This document shows, piece after piece, positions 43,960 to 50,981 of a stretch of 64,000 bases of DNA. Under the pieces are notes generated by a model, which ran no database searches, had not been told where the DNA came from, and was given only the letters and a program-made list of their open reading frames with translations. This DNA comes from CAZCZZ01 sp964503335 (GTDB lineage Bacteria > Verrucomicrobiota > Kiritimatiellia > CAIVKH01). The stretch covers positions 1 through 64,000 of the forward strand of contig CAZCZZ010000012.1 in NCBI GenBank assembly GCA_964503335.1. Direction: 5' to 3'. Both the position numbers and the translations under genes were made by a program. The first letter of the stretch is position 1. Each line of letters starts with the position of its first letter.

Positions 43960-44058
43960 ATGAACAACCAGGAAATGCCCCAGCCTGAGGTGACCACGTA
44001 CACAGTGGCTGAAGTCTGCGAGCAGACGGCATTCTGCGGCAGGGTGTCTGTCGAGTAG
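43960..44058 (+). CDS. Precursor peptide 4
   Basis: 32 codons from ATG 43960, preceded by GGGAGAG. Pattern MPQPEVTTYTVAEV, then CEQTAFC and the tail GRVSVE. Like copy 3 it has an extra Cys seven residues before the conserved one. Confidence 0.8.
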   Translation: MNNQEMPQPEVTTYTVAEVCEQTAFCGRVSVE

Positions 44059-44091
44059 AGATTGATGCACGATGCGCAGGAGTACCTGACT

Positions 44092-44190
44092 GTGAATACA
44101 ACGATGCCAGAGCCTGAAGTCACGACTTATGCAACCGGCGATGTGGTCGAGCAGACGATCTTCTGCGGACTCAACTCGAACCCGCGCTAA
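44092..44190 (+). CDS. Precursor peptide 5 (GTG start)
   Basis: 32 codons from GTG 44092, chosen because AGGAG (44078-44082) lies nine bases before it and because the resulting MNTTMPEPEV opening matches the sister peptides. An in-frame ATG at 44065 would give 41 residues, with the AGGAG inside the coding sequence. Pattern PEPEVTTYATGDV, then VEQTIFC and the tail GLNSNPR. Confidence 0.78.
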   Translation: MNTTMPEPEVTTYATGDVVEQTIFCGLNSNPR

Positions 44191-44214
44191 CCAGGCCTTT
44201 GAGGGAGCTGAACC

Positions 44215-44304
44215 ATGAATATGCCTGAGCCAGAAGTCACAACGTACACGACCGGCGACGTCGTCGAGCAGACGACCTTCTGTCAGAAGACCTCGATCAC
44301 GTGA
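44215..44304 (+). CDS. Precursor peptide 6
   Basis: 29 codons from ATG 44215, with GAGGGAG at 44201-44207. Pattern MPEPEVTTYTTGDV, then VEQTTFC and the tail QKTSIT. Closest sister is copy 5 (TGDVVEQT shared), which suggests recent duplication at this end of the array. Confidence 0.8.
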   Translation: MNMPEPEVTTYTTGDVVEQTTFCQKTSIT

Positions 44305-44323
44305 CGGCAGTCGCGCTGCCCCC

Positions 44324-45544
44324 TTGTGTTGGGCCGGAATCTTGCAGCCGACCCTGCCTTCGCTGAAAGCGGCATTCGTGGAAGAGCTGGAATCCGTTCA
44401 ACTGACGTCCGTCGAAGCCTCCTCGCTGCAATCGCCCGCGGCACATCAAGCCGACTACCTTATCCTCGACCGGCGCGTCCGCCTTGCCGGCAATGACGCG
44501 GCGATTCTCGATCGTTTCACGAATCTCTACGGCGCGTTTCGCGCTGACGTCGTTGGCTCACCCGACCTGCTCATCCGGTATCACCTCGACGCAAAGGGAT
44601 CCCTCGTGGTGTCCGGTCCCGCCGAGAACTACCGAAGCGCGGCACCGGAGGTCATTCAATGGCCGTCCGTGCTGATGGCGAGGATGATCCTGCGCGAGCT
44701 TGTCACGCATTGGATGATCCATGCAGCCTGCGTTTCGCGCGATGGCAAAGCCGTCGTGCTGGCCGGTGGATCGGGGATGGGCAAGACGACGCTGGCGGCG
44801 CACCTCGGGGCGAAGGGGTTCGCCCTGCTGTCCGACGAGTTTGCGCCGATCTCCCGCAGCGATGGGTTCGTCGAGCCGTTCCCGCTGCGCATCGGCATTC
44901 GCGAGGGACCCGGTCGCGCGCTGATTCAATCCATGCCGGCGATTGACCTCAACTTCCAGCAGGATGCCAAGAAGCTCGTGGACCTGAGCCTCATGTCGGG
45001 CAGCCCCGCGACGCGGGCGCTGCTTCACGCCGTCGTATTCCTCACCACGAAGGTCACGGCGAATGTGACGACGGTGCAAAAGCGTGACGCATACCTGAAA
45101 GCGTGGTTCACCGGTTGGTCGCCGGTGATGGAGCGCGAGATTGTCGCCGAAACCGGCGCGAGAATCCTCAGCGTCAAAACGGATCTCGATTTGCTCGAAG
45201 TGGACATGGAACTGGAAGACCTCGCGAAACACACGGAACCCCTCCGCGCCATCGCGCGCCGCCACGGCACGCTGCTGGCGCAAATCAAGTATGAGGATCA
45301 TGAACCCATCGATCGAAGCGCCGATTCGGTCTGCATGCGGATTCCGGCCGCCGCGGGTGTCATGGAGCTGATCAAGAAGATTCCCTCGTCGTCCCGAACC
45401 GCGCTTCTTGAACGTGTCCATGGCGGCAAGGCGTCGGGCCTGATCGCGGACATGTCGGCCCGGCTCAAGGATGTGGAATTCTACAAGATGGTCCCGGGCC
45501 GCCTTGACTCCTCCATCGCCCACGTCGAGGAGATGTTGAAGTGA
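44324..45544 (+). CDS. HPr-kinase-like protein 1 of the peptide locus
   Basis: Up to 406 residues (TTG 44324; TTG 44342 and GTG 44374 are other possible starts; none has a clear ribosome site). An N-terminal domain of about 130 residues precedes a P-loop of the HprK type: VVLAGGSGMGKTTLAAHL (about 144-161), then FALLSDEFAPISR with the catalytic-type acid. There is no HPr domain or PTS gene nearby. HprK relatives beside PqqD-like proteins are known from lasso-peptide loci, where one phosphorylates the precursor. The likely target here is a Ser/Thr in the peptide array (inference). Its stop overlaps the next start (GTGA). Confidence 0.8.
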   Translation: MCWAGILQPTLPSLKAAFVEELESVQLTSVEASSLQSPAAHQADYLILDRRVRLAGNDAAILDRFTNLYGAFRADVVGSPDLLIRYHLDAKGSLVVSGPAENYRSAAPEVIQWPSVLMARMILRELVTHWMIHAACVSRDGKAVVLAGGSGMGKTTLAAHLGAKGFALLSDEFAPISRSDGFVEPFPLRIGIREGPGRALIQSMPAIDLNFQQDAKKLVDLSLMSGSPATRALLHAVVFLTTKVTANVTTVQKRDAYLKAWFTGWSPVMEREIVAETGARILSVKTDLDLLEVDMELEDLAKHTEPLRAIARRHGTLLAQIKYEDHEPIDRSADSVCMRIPAAAGVMELIKKIPSSSRTALLERVHGGKASGLIADMSARLKDVEFYKMVPGRLDSSIAHVEEMLK

Positions 45545-47169
45545 ACGAGCGCGCCGTCATAGCCAGCGGACGCAGCATGGCGCCCCTGATCCGTCACGGT
45601 ATGCGGGTTACGCTCCAAGAGCTTGATCCCGCATCGCTGGCCGTCGGCGACATCATCGCCTTCTCGCGGGATAACCTTGTGGTCCTGCACCGCATCCTCG
45701 AACGGCGGGGCGATGAGTTTCGCGAGAAGGGTGACAACTCACGCGTTGGATCGTGGGTGAAACCCGCAGATATCGTTGGTAAGGCTCTTCGCGCCGAAGG
45801 GGACGGCGTGATCATCCGGTTCGAAGCACCAGCGGATTCGAAACGCCTGGGCTGGATTGTTCGCCTGTCGCGATGGGAAGACGCGATCTTTTCGGTTCTT
45901 GGACGGGTGCCTTCGTGGATGAGGCGAGGGGTTCTCGGTGTCGCATCCCTCGGCTTCTCACCACTCCGTTTCATCGCTTCCCGTTTCATGTCGATCTATC
46001 CCCGCGAAGCAGCCCGCGAGGATGAAGCAAGGCTGGGCGACATCCTCCAGGTATTTCGCACGCTGGCTTCGCCGACGGAACACGCTGCATCACGTCCCAT
46101 CGATTGGGAGAATCTTCGCCACGCCCTCTACGCGCATGGGCTGGAGAGTCTTGCAGCATCGCTTGAGCCGTCGTTCAAGCCCATGCGCCACCGCACGGGT
46201 TTGATTCACCTCGCCGCCGAAGCCACGCTCGTCGATGTCAGCCGTGCGCTTTCACCCGGCGCCATTCCTTTTGCCGTGCTCAAGGGACCGCCTTTGGCCT
46301 TGGCGCTCTATGGCGAGCCGGGGCTCCGCTCCTTCGCCGACGTGGATGTGATCGTCGCGCCCGCCGACCGGGCGCGCGCCCTCGATGCGCTCGTTGCTGC
46401 CGGATTCCGCGTCGTGGGATCCGCCCTGAACCAGGCCCTGGTCAAGCGAGGCCATTTCCACGTCGTCCTGAAACACGAATCGAAGAATCGCATCACGCTC
46501 GAACTCCATTGGGAACTCGTCGATCGCGGCAACCTGTACCGCATTCGAGAAGACGAAATCCGCAAGCGCTGGACACACGCCTCCCTTCACGGCGCGGCCA
46601 TCGGAGTCCTCGCGCCCGAGGATGAGCTCATCTACCTGCTGCTTCACATCGCCAAGCACGGGATGTTCAACGGCTATGGCCTCGAACGCGGCGCCTCCGC
46701 CACGTGGTTCGTTCGCACGGTGACGGGCAACAGGCTGATTTGGTTCATGGACATCCAGCGATTCCTTGAAAAGCGCGCGGCGACGCTGGACTGGGATGCG
46801 GTGCGCGAGCGTTCCAATCGTTGGAATGTGATGCAGGAAGTTTTCCAATCCTTGGAAATCCTCGACTTGCTGCTGCCCGGAGCCGAAGCCTCCGCCGCGC
46901 TGAAGAAGCTGAAGCCGGGGTTCGTGCCGCAGCCGCGGCCGGAGGTCAATGCGGTGGAGCTTCCGGCTTCGCTCGCTCGCTGGATGAGGGCGGAGAAGAA
47001 TCTCATCATCCGTCCCGCGCGGTTCCTCCAGCTCGGACAGCTTCTCTTCCCGGGGCAGGAGCAACTCCGAAAATATCACGAGGGTTCAAAGCTTCCCTTG
47101 CCGCTGCTGGCGATTGTTCATCCTTTTGGGATGATGCGGCGACTTGCGGGATTTCAGCGAAGGACCTGA
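45541..47169 (+). CDS. SipW-like signal peptidase domain fused to a nucleotidyltransferase
   Basis: 542 residues from GTG 45541. Residues 1-90 are an S24/S26-type peptidase: nucleophile in SGRSMAPLI (Ser12), then VVLHRILERR, the His-bearing box D of SipW/ER-type signal peptidases (His in place of Lys), and FREKGDNSRVGSW (box E). A weakly hydrophobic stretch follows (about 120-145). The C-terminal 350 residues match the uncharacterised nucleotidyltransferase family (NTP_transf_5): FAVLKGPPLALALYGEPGL, then SFADVDVIV with the paired Asp and ITLELHWELVD. Peptidase and transferase in one chain suggests leader cleavage coupled to nucleotide transfer. Codons for residues near 425-440 lie in a palindromic repeat (46812-46857). 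The 3' end overlaps the converging glycosyltransferase gene by 16 bp. Confidence 0.82.
   Translation: MNERAVIASGRSMAPLIRHGMRVTLQELDPASLAVGDIIAFSRDNLVVLHRILERRGDEFREKGDNSRVGSWVKPADIVGKALRAEGDGVIIRFEAPADSKRLGWIVRLSRWEDAIFSVLGRVPSWMRRGVLGVASLGFSPLRFIASRFMSIYPREAAREDEARLGDILQVFRTLASPTEHAASRPIDWENLRHALYAHGLESLAASLEPSFKPMRHRTGLIHLAAEATLVDVSRALSPGAIPFAVLKGPPLALALYGEPGLRSFADVDVIVAPADRARALDALVAAGFRVVGSALNQALVKRGHFHVVLKHESKNRITLELHWELVDRGNLYRIREDEIRKRWTHASLHGAAIGVLAPEDELIYLLLHIAKHGMFNGYGLERGASATWFVRTVTGNRLIWFMDIQRFLEKRAATLDWDAVRERSNRWNVMQEVFQSLEILDLLLPGAEASAALKKLKPGFVPQPRPEVNAVELPASLARWMRAEKNLIIRPARFLQLGQLLFPGQEQLRKYHEGSKLPLPLLAIVHPFGMMRRLAGFQRRT
46812..46857. repeat. Paired TTCCAA-N3-TTGGAA palindromes inside a coding region
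   Basis: TTCCAAtcgTTGGAA (46812-46826) and TTCCAAtccTTGGAA (46843-46857), centres 31 bp apart, lie within the nucleotidyltransferase gene. This is the same architecture and a similar spacer to the intergenic element at 30655-30701. It is read through in frame as SNRWNVMQEVFQSLEI. Confidence 0.8.
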
Positions 47170-48464
47170 CGCTCAATCAGCCTGAGTGCCTTGTCCATGC
47201 CGCTCTCCGACGCCACCGCTTGCTTCATTCGCGCCAGCGCGGACTTCATGGCGTCGTCGCGCATCGCATCTGCCACGAGAGCCGCGAGGATCTCTCCCGT
47301 CAACGATGGCATCCTCGTGGTCCTGGCGATGCCGTGTTCGATCGCGCGCGCGGCATTTCCGGGCTGATCCCTCATCGCAGGAACGATGACCATCGGAACG
47401 CCGAACTCGATGCACTCCATGATCGAGTTGATGCCGCCGTGGGTCACCATCGCCGAGGCCTTCTTCAGAAGTTCCAGTTGCGGAACCTGCGCGTATACGG
47501 AGAAGTTCGCGGACCGCGTGTGAGAGGCGGTGTATTCAGGGTCGCTGGAATGCACCACGAACATCCAATCGGGCCGCAGCCGGCTCGCCTCCTCGATCGC
47601 GCGAAAGAAGCGCTGCCGGTGTGGGTAGAACGTGGCACTGGAACCGAGGGAGCAGAGCACGAGGGGACTGCCGTTCGAAGTGATTGGCGCTTCGAGCGTC
47701 GGCTCGACGCGATTCAGGTCCACGAAGTGTCCTGCGTACACACGCTCGGTGTCGGGGTCGCCGACGAATTGGAAGCAGCGCGGGCACAGGGCGATCTCGG
47801 GCAGGGCCAGCCGCGGACCCATCTCACCGAACCAATACGTTTCGTTCTCCACGCAGGGGAATGAAGATTGCCTGGCGATAGAGCGAAAGACGTCGATGAG
47901 GTGGTGCATGCGTGTCGGCGCTCGGAAGGCGCCGGTCAGCTTCGAGGCCAGCCGCTTCGTGAAGAAGTGTTTCACGCGAAGCCCGATCCATGATGCCCTG
48001 ATGCGGACCCGCGATGCGGATGATCGCGCCGGCGCGGCGTCCGTTACGATCGGCGGAACGATCTCGTTGGGACGGGACGAGAGAATGACAGACAGGTTGA
48101 TCGTTGGGATGCCCAGACGAATCGCGCGCAGGGCCGTGTACCACGTGAACGTGTCGCAGAGCAGAACCTGGGCCTGGCATTCCGTCAGGCAGTGATCGAG
48201 TTCGCCACCGACAATCCTCTGGAGAAATTTCCCAAACAGCTTCTCCCGCTCCCTGCGACTGCGACCCGGGTTGTGTCCGCTTCCAGCCGGAAGGAGATCT
48301 TCGGCAAATGCGATGAACTCAAACCCCTGGGCGGTCACCCATGCGCGGCACTCGGCGAGGCCGATGAAGACAACGCGGTGACCCGCCTGTACCAGACGTC
48401 GCGCAAGCCCGAACGCGCCGGCGTGATGACCCGCCTCGGCGAGCATGGACATCGCGATGTTCAC
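47154..48464 (-). CDS. GT1-family glycosyltransferase (UDP-glucuronosyltransferase-like)
   Basis: 436 residues from GTG 48464, which overlaps the methyltransferase stop by four bases; longer in-frame starts lie inside that gene. The N-terminal acceptor half is GHHAGAFGLARRLVQAGHRV. The C-terminal donor half carries LCSLGSSATFYPH, then QVPQLELLKKASAMVTHGGI and GVPMVIVPAMRDQPGNAARA, the GT1 sugar-nucleotide signature with the THGG histidine. It resembles natural-product glycosyltransferases that decorate small molecules or peptides. Last gene of the minus-strand operon. Confidence 0.85.
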   Translation of the reverse strand: MNIAMSMLAEAGHHAGAFGLARRLVQAGHRVVFIGLAECRAWVTAQGFEFIAFAEDLLPAGSGHNPGRSRREREKLFGKFLQRIVGGELDHCLTECQAQVLLCDTFTWYTALRAIRLGIPTINLSVILSSRPNEIVPPIVTDAAPARSSASRVRIRASWIGLRVKHFFTKRLASKLTGAFRAPTRMHHLIDVFRSIARQSSFPCVENETYWFGEMGPRLALPEIALCPRCFQFVGDPDTERVYAGHFVDLNRVEPTLEAPITSNGSPLVLCSLGSSATFYPHRQRFFRAIEEASRLRPDWMFVVHSSDPEYTASHTRSANFSVYAQVPQLELLKKASAMVTHGGINSIMECIEFGVPMVIVPAMRDQPGNAARAIEHGIARTTRMPSLTGEILAALVADAMRDDAMKSALARMKQAVASESGMDKALRLIERQVLR

Positions 48465-49468
48465 GCGGGCGACCCGCGGACGATGTGGAGGTGCGAGCCG
48501 GCCTTCTCGGTACCGATCAGGCGGAAGCCCGCGGTCGTCATGAGTGACTCCAACTCCTCGGGGCGTCGCTCCCGACCGCCGTGCGTAACGAGCATGTGAA
48601 GATCCATGAAAGCCTGCGCGGCATCGTCGTCCCGTCGCCGGAGCGCTTCGATCACGATGAGCTCCGCTCCGGGCGACATGGCTTGACGGCAATTCCGGAG
48701 AATGCGCGCGGCGTTGCCGTCATCCCAATCGTGGAGTACCGACTTCAGCAGATACACATCACCGTCCCGCGGCACTTCGTTGAGAAGATCGCCCTCAACC
48801 CATGCGCAGCGATCGCTGACGCCCGCATCGCTGAATGCTCGCGATGCCGCCTGCTGAACCGATCGTTGCTCGACAAGCAAGCCGCGGAGTCCCGGCCAGC
48901 GTTTGAGGAGCGCGATGAGCAGGTGGCCTTCACCTCCGCCGAGATCTACGACACATTTCGCTCTCGAGAGATCTAGCGCGCAGGCAAGCAGCGGGGCGCT
49001 GTGCGCCGATAAACGGCTGGCCATGTCGGCGAATCGTCGTCCAGCCTCCTCGTTCGCCTCACGATAGGCCCACGCGCTCGTTCCAAAGACAGTGGGGAAT
49101 GCGGCTTGCCCCGTCTTGATGCTGTCCGTGAGCCGACCCCATGTCGCCCACGACGCATCGTGCAGGAGGTGAAGGGCTTCGCTTCGCAGCGAAGAGCCGC
49201 TTTCACTTCGCAGCAGAGCCCCGCGAGGCGTCAGCGAGAACAAATGGTCGGGTGACTGCGCGACGATTCCGATAGACGACAAGGCCCGGAGCAATCTGTC
49301 CATGCCATCGCGGTCCGCATCGGCTCGAGTCGCGACTTCAGCGGATGAAAGGGCGGTGTCCGCCAGGATGTCGGGAACGCCCAGTTGCACAGCGGCATGG
49401 ATGCACCGGGACTTGAAGTAGCCCCGTATCAGTTCCCTAACCTCTGCTTCCGGCCCCGTGTCACTCAT
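48461..49468 (-). CDS. O-methyltransferase (acetylserotonin/O-demethylpuromycin type)
   Basis: 335 residues from ATG 49468 (MSDTGPEAEV). An N-terminal dimerisation/winged-helix domain (RCIHAAVQLGVPDILA, AEVATRADAD, LFSLTPRGALL) precedes the SAM domain with VVDLGGGEGHLLIALLKR and the catalytic-His segment YLLKSVLHDWDDGNAARILR. This is the small-molecule O-methyltransferase family common in natural-product clusters. It overlaps the kinase gene upstream (8 bp) and the glycosyltransferase downstream (4 bp). Confidence 0.87.
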   Translation of the reverse strand: MSDTGPEAEVRELIRGYFKSRCIHAAVQLGVPDILADTALSSAEVATRADADRDGMDRLLRALSSIGIVAQSPDHLFSLTPRGALLRSESGSSLRSEALHLLHDASWATWGRLTDSIKTGQAAFPTVFGTSAWAYREANEEAGRRFADMASRLSAHSAPLLACALDLSRAKCVVDLGGGEGHLLIALLKRWPGLRGLLVEQRSVQQAASRAFSDAGVSDRCAWVEGDLLNEVPRDGDVYLLKSVLHDWDDGNAARILRNCRQAMSPGAELIVIEALRRRDDDAAQAFMDLHMLVTHGGRERRPEELESLMTTAGFRLIGTEKAGSHLHIVRGSPA

Positions 49469-50981
49469 GTCCTGCCACTCCGATCGCTCCCATGCGGTGG
49501 GGCCAAGCGCTGCCGGGTGCCGCAACGAGCAACTCGACGCGGTGGTTTCGTCCGTCGTGAATCTTATCGTGGAACATCACGCGCCATCCTGTATCGCCGA
49601 TCCATTCGGGCTCGCTGCCCATGAAGGATGGTACGCGGAAGCCTTCCTCCAGCAGGATGTGGTGGGCCTTCCAGAAGCCGTCGATGCCCGTCAGCATCAT
49701 CGCGATATGTGTGCCGATTTCGTCCCGGATCCACTCCTTGACCAGCCTGTCGTCTGCATCCGGGATGAACAGCTCCACACCGGATGCATAGGCGCCTTGC
49801 CGTGGCAGCGTGGCCGTGATGATGGTGGTTGGAACATGTGCACGATGCGTAAGACATGACAGCTCGCGGGCCAGTAGCAGGCTGTCAGCGCACTCGCCAT
49901 GGGTCTCGAAGCCTTCCTCTCGACATACGGAATGGATACGACCCGACGGCATGCTGGATGCGCAAACGATGAAACCAAGGTGAGTGTGATCCGTCGCCAA
50001 AGCTCGCAGGGCGCTTATGTGATCCCTTCGGGTTACGACAGAGGCCAACGCGTCCGTCGTATGATGCCTCTCCAGGAAGGCCTTCGCCCCTTGCAGCGCG
50101 CTGCGCAGCGTGGATTCGGGATCCGCGTGCGCTACCAGGGAATCGCGCGCGGAGAACACGCCGGAATGACTATGCTGTTCCGCCATCAACTGCCTGAGCA
50201 AGAGGAGTGAAGATTCGAGGCGCACCGGGTCGCGACGCAGAAACACTCTCGCGCATTGCAGGCTTGCCACAACGCGCCAGAACCCGAACTCGCCGGGATC
50301 TCTTCCAGCGGAATACAGATAGCCTTCCATGAACGCCGTACGTTCGGATTCGGACATGGGCCAAAGGTGGAAAGTCCGGCCCAGGTCGAAGCCGACGGGG
50401 CCTGTCTCAAACAACTCATTGTCGATGATCCGAAGCCGATCGTCCTCATCCACGAGGATGTTGTCGGCGCAAAAGTCCAGATGCGTGATCGCGGTGACGG
50501 CGTGCCCGGGATCCAAGTCGCGCAGCATTACCGCGAGCCGATCTGCGTCTATCCCCGAAAGAACCCCGGCTTCAACGAGCTGCGCCATGTCGGCATCAGC
50601 GGACACGAGCCATGGCTCCGTCCGGATATCCCTGAGGTTGTTGGCGTGAAGGCCTCCGAGTATTTCCCCGGCCTCGCTGATCCGGAGCTGCTGCTCGCGC
50701 TGAGACCATGGTGTGCCGACGATCCATTCCTCGAGGACCACGGGACCGCACTGATCCAAGACAGGGGCGAAGGCCGCGTCGAGGCCCTTGCGCAAGGCAA
50801 CGACACGGGATGCGACCGATTCGCTTTCGAAGACGCGGACCTTGAAGATCCGTCCGCGGGAATCCGTCAACCGATAGGCCCACCGACGCCCTTTCGCCTG
50901 TCCGAGCGGTGAGATCAACGTCATTTCCTGTTCTTCGATGCCAAAGCGCGCGATTGCAGGGCTTAGCGCTGCGTTGCTCAT
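49461..50981 (-). CDS. Aminoglycoside-phosphotransferase-like kinase with unknown C-terminal domain
   Basis: 506 residues. The N-terminal 270 form an APH/choline-kinase fold: a glycine-poor nucleotide loop (GQAKGRRWAYRL), the catalytic loop AITHLDFCADNILVD with Asp and Asn, and the metal site LRIIDNELFETGP. The C-terminal 230 residues (from about HISALRALATDHTH to the end) match no domain I know; they are compact, with GVELFIPDADDRLVKEWIRD and a Trp/His-rich end. It would phosphorylate a hydroxyl on a small molecule or peptide. It overlaps the HprK-like gene upstream (ATGA) and the methyltransferase downstream. Confidence 0.75.
   Translation of the reverse strand: MSNAALSPAIARFGIEEQEMTLISPLGQAKGRRWAYRLTDSRGRIFKVRVFESESVASRVVALRKGLDAAFAPVLDQCGPVVLEEWIVGTPWSQREQQLRISEAGEILGGLHANNLRDIRTEPWLVSADADMAQLVEAGVLSGIDADRLAVMLRDLDPGHAVTAITHLDFCADNILVDEDDRLRIIDNELFETGPVGFDLGRTFHLWPMSESERTAFMEGYLYSAGRDPGEFGFWRVVASLQCARVFLRRDPVRLESSLLLLRQLMAEQHSHSGVFSARDSLVAHADPESTLRSALQGAKAFLERHHTTDALASVVTRRDHISALRALATDHTHLGFIVCASSMPSGRIHSVCREEGFETHGECADSLLLARELSCLTHRAHVPTTIITATLPRQGAYASGVELFIPDADDRLVKEWIRDEIGTHIAMMLTGIDGFWKAHHILLEEGFRVPSFMGSEPEWIGDTGWRVMFHDKIHDGRNHRVELLVAAPGSAWPHRMGAIGVAGHE

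Noticed and set aside
43616..44304. Lasso-peptide precursors
   Set aside because: The leader has a Tyr and a late Thr reminiscent of lasso leaders, but the tails are 4-7 residues after the Cys, lack a consistent Asp/Glu at ring position 7-9, and there is no asparagine-synthetase-like cyclase or B-protein protease.
44301..44366. A seventh mini-gene (GTG 44301, 21 codons, four Cys)
   Set aside because: It overlaps the stop of peptide 6 but lacks the leader block entirely, has no ribosome-binding site of its own, and runs into the HprK-like gene in another frame.
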